From Nitrososphaerota archaeon (lineage in GTDB: Archaea; Thermoproteota; Nitrososphaeria; Nitrososphaerales; UBA183): a stretch of DNA of 8,693 nucleotides. A model generated the notes under the pieces. That model did not search any database. It had not been told where the DNA came from and was given only the letters and a program-made list of their open reading frames with translations. The DNA lies in assembly GCA_027886945.1 (NCBI GenBank), contig JAPCJM010000005.1, forward strand, positions 1 to 8,693, in the 5' to 3' direction. Below are positions 1 to 6,022 of this stretch, piece by piece (positions within the stretch are counted from its first letter, which is position 1; each line of letters begins with the position of its first letter). The position numbers and the translations under genes were made by a program.

Positions 1-753
1 AGGCACAAGGAGGAGAAGGGGCTCCTGCAGGAGATGAAAGAAATGGTGGGGGCTGTTAAGCCAGACGCTACTGTGCTCGTGATCGACGGGACCATAGGCC
101 AGCAGTGCTACAACCAGGCGCTGGCGTTCCACCAGGCGGCGCCAGTGGGAGGGATCATAGTCACCAAGTTGGACGGGGCGGCCAAGGGGGGCGGCGCCCT
201 GGCTGCGTCGGCCGCCACCGGGGCCAAGATCTTCTTCATCGGGACCGGGGAGAGGATAGACGACCTGGAGGAGTTCGTCCCGACCAGGTTCGTCGGCCGG
301 CTCCTGGGCATGGGGGACCTGAAGGCCCTCATGGACTTGGTCAAGGACGCCGAAGTCATCGTCGACGAGAAAATGACCCAGAGGTTGATGAGCGGGAAGA
401 TGACCATGAACGACCTGCTTGCCCAGTTCGAGCAGATGAAGAAGTTCGGGTCGCTGAAGAAGGTCCTTGACCACATCCCCGGCTTCTCCGGGCAGGTCGA
501 CGTCAAAGAACTGGACAAGGCTGAAGGCAGAGTGAAGGTCTACAAGTCGATCATCCAGTCGATGACCGAGGACGAAAAGACGAACCCCGAGAGCATCAAC
601 GCCTCCAAACTCAAGCGGATAGCGAGGGGCTCAGGCCGGAGCGAGAAGGACGTGCGAGAGCTCCTGACTAGGTACAAGCAGATGAAGACCCTCGTCAAGA
701 CAAGCAAGGGCCGCGAACTCAGACAGATGATGCGGCGGATGGGCGACCAGTAG
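1..753 (+). CDS. srp54: Signal recognition particle GTPase SRP54, 5'-truncated by the window edge
   Basis: SRP54 (Ffh in bacteria) is the GTPase subunit of the signal recognition particle. It binds 7S RNA and hydrophobic signal sequences and docks ribosomes on the membrane receptor FtsY. The frame is open from base 1 and gives 250 residues, the second half of a protein usually near 450. The fragment opens with RHKEEKGLLQEM, which normally follows the G3 DTAG motif. The G4 motif TKLDG (residues 55-59) and the G5-side segment IGTGERIDDLEEF follow. The M domain comes next, with the finger-loop-like IPGFSG (about 159-164) and the RNA-binding RIARGSGRS (206-214). It ends at TAG 751-753, 13 bases before pus10, so cotranscription is likely. 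N domain and P-loop lie outside the window. Identity is clear. Confidence 0.97.
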   Translation, partial: RHKEEKGLLQEMKEMVGAVKPDATVLVIDGTIGQQCYNQALAFHQAAPVGGIIVTKLDGAAKGGGALAASAATGAKIFFIGTGERIDDLEEFVPTRFVGRLLGMGDLKALMDLVKDAEVIVDEKMTQRLMSGKMTMNDLLAQFEQMKKFGSLKKVLDHIPGFSGQVDVKELDKAEGRVKVYKSIIQSMTEDEKTNPESINASKLKRIARGSGRSEKDVRELLTRYKQMKTLVKTSKGRELRQMMRRMGDQ

Positions 754-766
754 GGTGCCGTAGAGG

Positions 767-1885
767 TTGCAGGGCTACAGGCTCTGCCAGCTGTGCTCGG
801 AAAGGCAGGGGGGCGGGGCCCTGGGGTTCGAGGTCGTAACCGGGAGGGAGTGTTTCATATGCGCCGGGATGATGGATAAGGTCAGCCGGATGGCGAGGGC
901 GGCCGCCAAGACAGCGAAGCGGTATGAATTCCGCACGTTCTCAGTGGGTGTCTCGGTCCCCGAGGGGGTCCAGGAAAGAGAGGATGAATTGAGGTCTAAC
1001 CTGAAGCTGAAGGGGAACGAGACGATCAAGACGCAGGCTGCCAGGCTCGTCGCAGGGGAAGTATCCAAGGCCCTGGGCAGGAGCGTCGATAGGCAGAGGC
1101 CCGACCTTGCCCTCCTGGTGGATTTCGCGGCCGGGAAAGTCTCGGGTACATCCAGGCCGCTCTTCTACTATGGAAGGTACACCAAGCCGGCAGGCGTTTC
1201 GCAGCGGCGGGAGCTCTGCAATGACTGCGGCGGGGGTGGGTGCAAGAAGTGCCGCAACACAGGCTTCGAACTGAAACCTAGCGTCGAGGGACTCCTGCGA
1301 AGGAAACTTGCCAGCTTCAGCGGGAGCGACAAGATGACCTTCTCCTGGCTCGGAAGCGAAGACAGAGAGAGCGTGGTCTGCTCCCCGGGGCGGCCTTTCG
1401 TCGCGGACGTCAAGAGCCCCAGGAAGAGGAGGTTCCCGAGGGCGTTCGGGGTCAGGTTCAGGGGAGGGACGGTCACTGTTTCTTCCGGGAGGATGCTCCC
1501 GGCGAAGCCCATCCGACTCCCATCGTTCAAGTTCTCGACCAAGATCAGGGGGACCGCCGCCTCCAAAGTGAGCGCAGAGAGCCTGGCGGAACTGCGGACC
1601 GCGTTCCGGAGGACGGAGGTCCGGTTCGAGAGGCCCCACAACAGACCGACGATGAAGACGGTCTACAGGGCGTCGGCCACAGCAAGAGGGAAGACGCTTT
1701 TCGTCGACGCAGAGCTTGACGGAGGCCTACCAGTCAAGAGGTTCGTCAGCGGCGAGCTCGTTTCACCGTCGGTGTCGGAAGTCTTAAAAACTGAAGTCGT
1801 CTGCCGCAGTTTTGACATCTGCGGAGTAAAGGAAACGGGGAAATTCGAATTTGCCGAAATCACACGGATTCAGAAGAAGGACTAG
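767..1885 (+). CDS. pus10: tRNA pseudouridine synthase Pus10 with variant catalytic motif
   Basis: Archaeal Pus10 makes pseudouridine 54 (and often 55) in the tRNA T-loop. The 372-residue product has the family layout. An N-terminal zinc site is formed by C7-x2-C10 and C29-x2-C32. A THUMP-like region follows, then the family segment YYGRYTKPAGVSQRREL and a second Cys cluster (C151, C154, C159, C162). The catalytic motif GSED...GRPF is at 196-211. The C-terminal part contains KTVYRA and SGELVSPSVSEVL, which match family motifs. Catalytic Asp should be D199, but the usual GREDVDVR reads GSEDRESV, losing both arginines. The start is TTG at 767: a TAG lies two codons upstream, and any later start would remove the first zinc pair. 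It follows srp54 by 13 bases and overlaps rpl21e by 35. Family is sure; activity and exact start are less so. Confidence 0.92.
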   Translation: MQGYRLCQLCSERQGGGALGFEVVTGRECFICAGMMDKVSRMARAAAKTAKRYEFRTFSVGVSVPEGVQEREDELRSNLKLKGNETIKTQAARLVAGEVSKALGRSVDRQRPDLALLVDFAAGKVSGTSRPLFYYGRYTKPAGVSQRRELCNDCGGGGCKKCRNTGFELKPSVEGLLRRKLASFSGSDKMTFSWLGSEDRESVVCSPGRPFVADVKSPRKRRFPRAFGVRFRGGTVTVSSGRMLPAKPIRLPSFKFSTKIRGTAASKVSAESLAELRTAFRRTEVRFERPHNRPTMKTVYRASATARGKTLFVDAELDGGLPVKRFVSGELVSPSVSEVLKTEVVCRSFDICGVKETGKFEFAEITRIQKKD

Positions 1886-2135
1886 GTCCCTTCTGAGGTC
1901 GTCGACCAAGAAGGGGCTGAGCAGCCTGCTAGTAGAATATTCGCCGAACGACAAAGTTGTCATCAAGATAGACCCGGCTCAGGTCAAGGGGATGCCCCAC
2001 AGGAGGTTCAACGGGCTCGTCGGCGTCGTGACCGAGGTGGGGAGGAGGGCGGTCACAGTCGATGTGAATGTTGGGGACAAGGTCAAGACAGTGATTGCGA
2101 GGAAGGAACACATCGTCCGCATGGAGGGGAGCTGA
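1851..2135 (+). CDS. rpl21e: Large-subunit ribosomal protein L21e (eL21)
   Basis: L21e is a small basic protein of the archaeal/eukaryotic 50S/60S ribosome. The 94-residue product matches the family over its whole length. It opens with the basic PKSHGFRRRTRSLL, followed by VVIKIDPAQVKGMPHRRFNG and then a beta-rich KOW/SH3-like segment ending in ARKEHIVRM. The start is TTG at 1851, because the family N-terminus (M-x-KSHG) begins exactly there. This places the first 35 bases inside the 3' end of pus10 in another frame, so translational coupling is plausible. No strong ribosome binding site is visible; GGGGAAA lies 10-16 bases upstream. The stop TGA overlaps the rpoF ATG by one base. Confidence 0.96.
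   Translation: MPKSHGFRRRTRSLLRSSTKKGLSSLLVEYSPNDKVVIKIDPAQVKGMPHRRFNGLVGVVTEVGRRAVTVDVNVGDKVKTVIARKEHIVRMEGS
2123..2127 (+). promoter_or_regulatory. Shine-Dalgarno sequence for rpoF
   Basis: GGAGG lies inside the end of rpl21e with a seven-base spacer to ATG 2135. It is the best-spaced classical ribosome binding site in the window and fixes the rpoF start. It also implies ordinary SD-led initiation for internal operon genes here. Confidence 0.8.
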
Positions 2136-2461
2136 TGTCGGAGAAGGCTGACAAGAAGCTGCTTACCATAGCCGAAGCAAACCAGATCCTGCAGAAAATC
2201 GATTTGGAGAAGGCGGACCAGATCCAGAAACGGACCCTCGACTACACGACCAAGTTTTCGAAGGCCCCATCGGACAGCGCCAAAAAGCTCCGCAAGGAAC
2301 TGGAGACAGAGTGTGGCCTTAGCGAAGAAGAATCTGTCGAGCTGGTGAACATAATGCCAAAGTCAATCGAAGAACTTAGGACTTTCACTTCCGGGTGGAG
2401 GAAGCTGCTTTCCACTGAGACGCTCGAGAAGATACTGAAAATACTCCATTCAAAGAACTGA
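2135..2461 (+). CDS. rpoF: RNA polymerase subunit RpoF (Rpb4 homologue)
   Basis: RpoF is the archaeal counterpart of Rpb4. With RpoE (Rpb7) it forms the stalk of RNA polymerase, which aids promoter opening, processivity and RNA handling. The 108-residue product is highly charged and helical. It has the family pattern: LTIAEANQIL near the N-terminus, RTLDYTTKFSK at about 33-43, and the HRDC-like C-terminal half with GLSEEESVELVNIMPKSIEEL. Its length is typical. ATG 2135 overlaps the L21e stop (TGATG) and is preceded by a good GGAGG seven bases upstream, so it is coupled to rpl21e. The pairing of L21e and RpoF is common in archaea. RpoE itself is not in this window. Confidence 0.94.
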   Translation: MSEKADKKLLTIAEANQILQKIDLEKADQIQKRTLDYTTKFSKAPSDSAKKLRKELETECGLSEEESVELVNIMPKSIEELRTFTSGWRKLLSTETLEKILKILHSKN

Positions 2462-2472
2462 AACAACGTAGC

Positions 2473-2482
2473 ATTAAATAAC
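2473..2482 (+). promoter_or_regulatory. Possible TATA box in the rpoF-DUF655 gap
   Basis: ATTAAATAAC is the most AT-rich element in the 141-base gap between rpoF and DUF655. It resembles an archaeal TATA box. Transcription would then start near 2504, leaving a leader of about 100 bases, which is long for this window. The gap also has a pyrimidine stretch (TTCTTTTCC, 2538-2546) that could weakly terminate the upstream transcript. I see no tRNA or clear structured RNA in the gap. Readthrough from rpoF is an equally good alternative. Confidence 0.35.
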
Positions 2483-2583
2483 AAGGCAGCACCAAACTCC
2501 ACTGGGGAAACAGGGAGCATACAGATGCGACTCGCGATTCTTTTCCGCACCGAGAGGCCCCATTCAAACTAGGCCAGTCCCAA

Positions 2584-2589
2584 GAGGTG
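2584..2589 (+). promoter_or_regulatory. Candidate ribosome binding site for the DUF655 gene
   Basis: GAGGTG matches the archaeal anti-SD well but sits 13 bases before ATG 2603, or 16 before ATG 2606. That is longer than the usual 5-9 bases. It still supports a start at one of these two adjacent ATG codons. Confidence 0.5.
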
Positions 2590-2602
2590 CCAATTCCGGG
2601 AA

Positions 2603-3160
2603 ATGATGCCAGCTGACAAGAAGTATGAAGAGTCTGCCTATGTGCTGGACTTCCTGCCCAGGGGGAAGTCCGTTGTGATCAAGGGCAGGGAAGGACCCAT
2701 GGTCCAGGCGATCGGGGAGGACAGGCTGACCCTGCTGGAGCTGCTCGGCATGGAGAACCAGGACTTCGAAATTGGGGAGAAGGTGAAAATCGGCAAGGAG
2801 GGGCGAGAGAAGATAATCAGCGTCCTGGGGAAGCTCACGTATGAAGAGCTCACGCCCGAGGCGAAGAGTTCCCTACCGACGGTCGTGGAGAAACTTGTGA
2901 AGGAGAACGAAGCGAAGTACGTAGCTTATTTCAACGACCTGCAGCCGCTGACGCCGAGGCTGCACGGCCTCGAACTGATCCCAGGAATCGGGAAGACCTT
3001 CATGAAGGAGATAGTGGACATGCGAGAGAAGCAGCCCTTCAATAGCTTCGACGACGTGCAGAAGAGGGTGGGGCTGCGCGAACCGGCCAAGATGATTGCC
3101 AAGAGAATCATCGAGGAGCTTTCGGGCGACTCCAGGGTCAGCATCTTCGTAAAGAAGTAA
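2603..3160 (+). CDS. DUF655 conserved archaeal protein with helix-hairpin-helix
   Basis: This matches the archaeal DUF655 family, whose molecular role is not established as far as I know. The 185-residue product has an N-terminal beta-rich part (YVLDFLPRGKS, then GPMVQAIGEDRLTLLELLGM), resembling a small OB-like nucleic-acid-binding fold. A C-terminal helix-hairpin-helix region is centred on LELIPGIGKTFMKEIVDMRE (about 124-143), with the continuation PFNSFDDVQKRVG. HhH motifs bind the nucleic-acid backbone without sequence preference. Two tandem ATG codons open the frame and either could be used. The stop TAA directly abuts the ksgA ATG with no spacer, and rpoF lies upstream. The context points to a role in RNA or ribosome metabolism, but that is inference. 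Confidence 0.9.
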   Translation: MMPADKKYEESAYVLDFLPRGKSVVIKGREGPMVQAIGEDRLTLLELLGMENQDFEIGEKVKIGKEGREKIISVLGKLTYEELTPEAKSSLPTVVEKLVKENEAKYVAYFNDLQPLTPRLHGLELIPGIGKTFMKEIVDMREKQPFNSFDDVQKRVGLREPAKMIAKRIIEELSGDSRVSIFVKK

Positions 3161-3874
3161 ATGAAAAGGCGAAGCCTCGGGCAGCACTACCTCGTCGACC
3201 CGGAAGTCATCAGCAGAATCGTTGAGCTCGCCCAGATCAAGCCCTCTGAAAGAGTCCTGGAGATCGGCACGGGTAAGGGAGCGCTGACCAGGGAACTGGC
3301 TGGCCTCGGGGCCGGGTTTGAGGGGTACGAAGTGGATAGGCGCAACTATGACGAGACCATAGCTTCGGCCAGGGTATCAGACGCCCAGATTCACCTGGGC
3401 GACGCGTTCAAACAAAGACCGAGCTTCGACGTCCTTGTATCTAGTCTCCCCTACTCAGAGTCGGCGAGGTTCATCGAGTGGCTTTGCGGGGCCGACTTCG
3501 AAAGGGCCATCGTCGTGCTGCAAGAAGATTTCGTCAGGAAGATAACGGCGCATCCCGGCGCAAGAGACTACCGAGGAATCTCAGCTCTGGCGCAGATCGC
3601 GTTCAACATCAGAGTGCAGGAGAGAATGAATAGGAAGTCGTTCTCCCCTCAGCCCAGGGTCAACTCGGTCATCGTCTCGTTCACACCGAAGCTTCCAGTT
3701 TCCGAGGCAGAGGCAGCGAATGTTATTCGGATTTTCTCACTGAGGCGGAGACAAGTGGACTCTGCTCTGACCGAACTGGGGATGGAAGGGGCAGGAGGCC
3801 ACGGCCGGAAAAGAGTCTACTCGCTGACTCCCGAAGAGGTCCATGAGCTCTGCGCCGCGCCAGGTCCGCCGTGA
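3161..3874 (+). CDS. ksgA: KsgA/Dim1-type rRNA adenine dimethyltransferase, short form with variant motif IV
   Basis: KsgA/Dim1 enzymes use SAM to dimethylate two adjacent adenosines near the 3' end of small-subunit rRNA, a late checkpoint in 30S assembly. The 237-residue product begins with LGQHYLVDP (family LGQNFL.D). SAM-binding motif I is VLEIGTGKG at about 32-40, and an acidic residue follows in YEVDR. Later come QEDFVRKITAHPGARDYRG and SFSPQPRVNSVIVSF, both typical of the family. Motif IV, normally NLPY, reads SSLPY at 94-98, so the Asn that contacts the target adenine is Ser. The C-terminal domain is about 30 residues shorter than in common homologues. ATG 3161 abuts the DUF655 stop, with no clear SD, so coupling is likely. 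Family is confident; dimethylation is less certain. Confidence 0.9.
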   Translation: MKRRSLGQHYLVDPEVISRIVELAQIKPSERVLEIGTGKGALTRELAGLGAGFEGYEVDRRNYDETIASARVSDAQIHLGDAFKQRPSFDVLVSSLPYSESARFIEWLCGADFERAIVVLQEDFVRKITAHPGARDYRGISALAQIAFNIRVQERMNRKSFSPQPRVNSVIVSFTPKLPVSEAEAANVIRIFSLRRRQVDSALTELGMEGAGGHGRKRVYSLTPEEVHELCAAPGPP

Positions 3875-3878
3875 GGGC

Positions 3879-3884
3879 TTTATC
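3879..3884 (+). promoter_or_regulatory. TATA-like box for a leaderless trmJ transcript
   Basis: TTTATC lies just after the ksgA stop, with its centre about 24-25 bases before GTG 3906. That is the distance expected if transcription starts at or next to the start codon, giving a leaderless mRNA. No SD motif lies before the GTG, which agrees. Confidence 0.5.
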
Positions 3885-3905
3885 ATCCGTCGATGAAGGA
3901 CACGT

Positions 3906-4622
3906 GTGTTACCTCGCGGAGTCTCAGTCACACTGGTCCAACCAAAGGGCCCAGTCAACGTCGGCCATCTCGCCAGGCTGGTAAGCAATTTCGGGGCCGA
4001 GAAGCTGTACCTGGTACAACCCGCGGTCGACATTTCGGTGGCTGCCGTCTATGCATCGCACGCCTCCGCGGTCCTCGACAACGCGGTGGTTACCACATTC
4101 GAAAAGGTGAGAGAAGAAAACGAGCTTCTGGTGGCCACTACAGCAGTGAAGGCAACCAAGAAGTCCAATGTGATCCGTAGGACGGTGCGGCCTGACCGGC
4201 TGCACGAAATCCTTTCTTCTGCGAAGACTTCTTCCTTGGTCTTCGGAAGGGATACCACCGGGCTCACGAATAAGGAAATCAGAATGTGTGATGTCACGAC
4301 TACAATAGAGACTGCCCCAGGCTACAAGGCCCTGAACGTCGGGCATGCCGCAGCAATAATCCTGTACATGGCTTCGCGTAGGGGCGATGGCCATCGCATG
4401 GAGCAGGGCCGCCAGGCACGGGAGATCTTCGCGAAGAGTTTCTATGAACTCGCGAAGGCTTCGAGGGTACCCCCGCACAAGATTCGGAACCTCTTCGATG
4501 CCGGCAAGAGGGTAGCCGCGACCTCCTCCATGACAGACGCGCAGCTCAACCTGCTGACAGGCGTGTTCAGGAAGGCAGTCGCCACGATGGACACCTCTCA
4601 GGAGCGGGGTTCGAAGACATAG
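3906..4622 (+). CDS. trmJ: SPOUT (SpoU/TrmH) RNA 2'-O-methyltransferase, TrmJ-like
   Basis: TrmJ-type enzymes methylate the 2'-OH of the nucleotide at position 32 in the tRNA anticodon loop using SAM; archaeal members act mainly on C32. The 238-residue product has the three SPOUT motifs. Motif 1 is NVGHLARLVSNFG (18-30), with N18 and R24. Motif 2 is LVFGRDTTGLTNKEI (111-125). Motif 3 is LNVGHAAAIILY (143-154), where the common LNLSQA pattern has Gly for Ser. A helical extension of about 80 residues follows, as in TrmJ. GTG 3906 is the first possible start after the in-frame TGA at 3894, and a TATA-like box sits about 24 bases upstream. The 3' end overlaps the converging trmG10-like gene by 25 bases. 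Another 2'-O-methylase specificity cannot be excluded. Confidence 0.87.
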   Translation: MLPRGVSVTLVQPKGPVNVGHLARLVSNFGAEKLYLVQPAVDISVAAVYASHASAVLDNAVVTTFEKVREENELLVATTAVKATKKSNVIRRTVRPDRLHEILSSAKTSSLVFGRDTTGLTNKEIRMCDVTTTIETAPGYKALNVGHAAAIILYMASRRGDGHRMEQGRQAREIFAKSFYELAKASRVPPHKIRNLFDAGKRVAATSSMTDAQLNLLTGVFRKAVATMDTSQERGSKT

Positions 4623-5779
4623 ACCCCGCGCCTTACCCAGCGGGTACTCTCGAACGAGAGTCTGACAGGATACTCGAACCCGACAGGCCCAGGCTGGTAG
4701 AGCCTGAGGCCGACCCTTCTGCCATCGAGGGTGATGGTGACCTCGTCACCATCCATTGTCTGAATCACGGGAACGACGACGACGATCCTCCCTTCGGAAT
4801 GAATCGACTCCGCCATCGACCCTAGGGCATCGTTGTAGATGCCCGCGGATTCCTCGATCATGGCCCTAGCGGTCTGGGTTTTCGGTCTCGCGTCGAGCCT
4901 TGGGAGGAGGAGCGGCTCCGTCGCCACGGCGTCAACCTTCGTGCCTCGGAGTATTCGAGATAATTCCCTGGCATCTCCTTTTCTGATGTCGTACCCCTTG
5001 TCGTTGGTCCCTCCGCCGGACCACCTTAGGTTCTCCCTCGTCTCCTGGACCCTGCTCGCCCTGGAATCAAGGCCGAGGCAGCGCAGGGATTTGGCGTAGG
5101 CTTCTATCAGAATCGTTCCTGTGCCGCAGAATGGGTCGAGGATTGTCTGACCGGGTCTGAGGCCTGCCAGGTTCACCAAGGTTCGGGCGAGGCGCGGAGA
5201 CATTGCGATGTCAGAGTGAGGGATTGGCTTGCGTGTTCCTCGCTGCCGCATTGTGGCAGAATCAGGGACCCATACGGTCGGGCCGAGTCCGAACCCCTCG
5301 TGGTAGGGGAAGGCCACCACGTCGAAGGCCTCCCTCGACAAAACACTTTCCGAGAGCAACTCGTTGCCCTTGGGTCTGAGGAGGCGGACCTTCCTGAGCC
5401 CCGCCTCGCGGAGGCCGTCCAGGATCGACCTTACCAGGTCCTCGTAGTCGTCTTCTCCGATATCGTACCCGCTCACGGAGAAGTTGGATTTCTCCTCCAG
5501 ATGAGTGGCCATCAGGCCGACAAGCTCGTCCAGGGGCCCTGACGAAGAATCAACCTTGGCGGTGACGGGGGCGATTTTGTGAACGCCTGAAAGTTCGGTG
5601 ATGCGGTCGCGAGGTAGATGGTCGACGTGCAGAACGGAGACCCTCTCCGTCGGGGCTTCGGCCCGCTGAACCGACCTTCCCAGGACGCTGCACGCCTCGA
5701 GAACAGACAGCTTTCCGAATGCGAGGACGAGGGCAACCTCGTCGGTCTGCAGCAAAGAGGAGGGGAGGATGAAAGGCAT
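4598..5779 (-). CDS. trmG10: THUMP-domain tRNA guanine-N2 methyltransferase, TrmG10/Trm11-like
   Basis: This is a COG1041-type methylase. The archaeal family methylates guanosine 10 of tRNA at N2 (m2G/m2,2G). The 393-residue product has a THUMP-type N-terminal half, then the linker TRKPIPHSDIAMSPRLARTL (about 182-201) and SAM motif I ILDPFCGTGTILIEA (213-227). The acidic GLDSR (236-240) comes next. Motif IV, usually DPPY, reads TEPL (287-290); related proteins with a TEP motif exist in my recollection. This leaves the exact substrate open. It is the only minus-strand gene, converging on trmJ with a 25-base overlap and diverging from rpl10e. ATG is at 5777-5779. A weak TATA-like CTAATAG (plus-strand 5820-5826) would give a leader of roughly 17 bases. 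Confidence 0.86.
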   Translation of the reverse strand: MPFILPSSLLQTDEVALVLAFGKLSVLEACSVLGRSVQRAEAPTERVSVLHVDHLPRDRITELSGVHKIAPVTAKVDSSSGPLDELVGLMATHLEEKSNFSVSGYDIGEDDYEDLVRSILDGLREAGLRKVRLLRPKGNELLSESVLSREAFDVVAFPYHEGFGLGPTVWVPDSATMRQRGTRKPIPHSDIAMSPRLARTLVNLAGLRPGQTILDPFCGTGTILIEAYAKSLRCLGLDSRASRVQETRENLRWSGGGTNDKGYDIRKGDARELSRILRGTKVDAVATEPLLLPRLDARPKTQTARAMIEESAGIYNDALGSMAESIHSEGRIVVVVPVIQTMDGDEVTITLDGRRVGLRLYQPGPVGFEYPVRLSFESTRWVRRGVYVFEPRS

Positions 5780-5934
5780 CTAGTGACTCACTTTCAGAGA
5801 GGTCTACTCCAAACTGATGCTATTAGGGTCATGGGTTTTTCTTTTGGTTTGCAATTGAACTGACGTGGGTGAAAGTGAATTGCCGTCGGTGGGAAATCCC
5901 ATTGAGAAAACGTGGACGGTTCTACCGGGAGATT

Positions 5935-5950
5935 TCTTTGACGTCAAAGA
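5935..5950. promoter_or_regulatory. Perfect 16-bp palindrome in the divergent trmG10-rpl10e promoter region
   Basis: TCTTTGACGTCAAAGA equals its own reverse complement over all 16 bases. It lies about 29 bases upstream of the TATA-like box for rpl10e, a usual place for an upstream regulator in archaea. A dimeric regulator site is the natural reading, but no regulator gene is nearby. The rest of the gap from 5780 to 6022 holds only short inverted repeats (5890-5901, 5917-5927) and a T-rich run (5834-5850), with no gene I can support. Confidence 0.5.
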
Positions 5951-5978
5951 CGCGTCATGAATCCAAAAGTGTTGAAGC

Positions 5979-5985
5979 TTAATTA
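5979..5985 (+). promoter_or_regulatory. TATA-like box for the rpl10e-dph2-csl4 operon
   Basis: TTAATTA stands out in an otherwise GC-rich stretch and faces rpl10e. With the usual spacing, transcription would start near 6008, giving a leader of about 15 bases that still includes the GGGTGAT ribosome binding site. Confidence 0.55.
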
Positions 5986-6010
5986 GGGGTGCCGAAGCGC
6001 GACCTCTCAA

Positions 6011-6017
6011 GGGTGAT
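6011..6017 (+). promoter_or_regulatory. Shine-Dalgarno sequence for rpl10e
   Basis: GGGTGAT contains GGTGAT, an exact complement of the archaeal 16S 3' end. It is followed by a five-base spacer and then the GTT codon at 6023. The spacing supports initiation at 6023, not at the out-of-frame GTG (6013) or ATG (6016), which overlap the site itself. Confidence 0.6.
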
Positions 6018-6022
6018 GGGAC

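Noticed and set aside
941..1639. 232-codon open frame on the minus strand
   Set aside because: Antisense shadow of pus10 with proline- and arginine-rich low-complexity translation.
2527..2546. GCGA-C-TCGC followed by TTCTTTT as an intrinsic terminator
   Set aside because: The loop would have one base, so no stable hairpin forms. Only the pyrimidine run might matter for archaeal termination.
2601..2617. C/D-box-like elements (ATGATG ... CTGA)
   Set aside because: Only a few bases separate the two elements and they form the start of the DUF655 gene; no room for a guide sequence.
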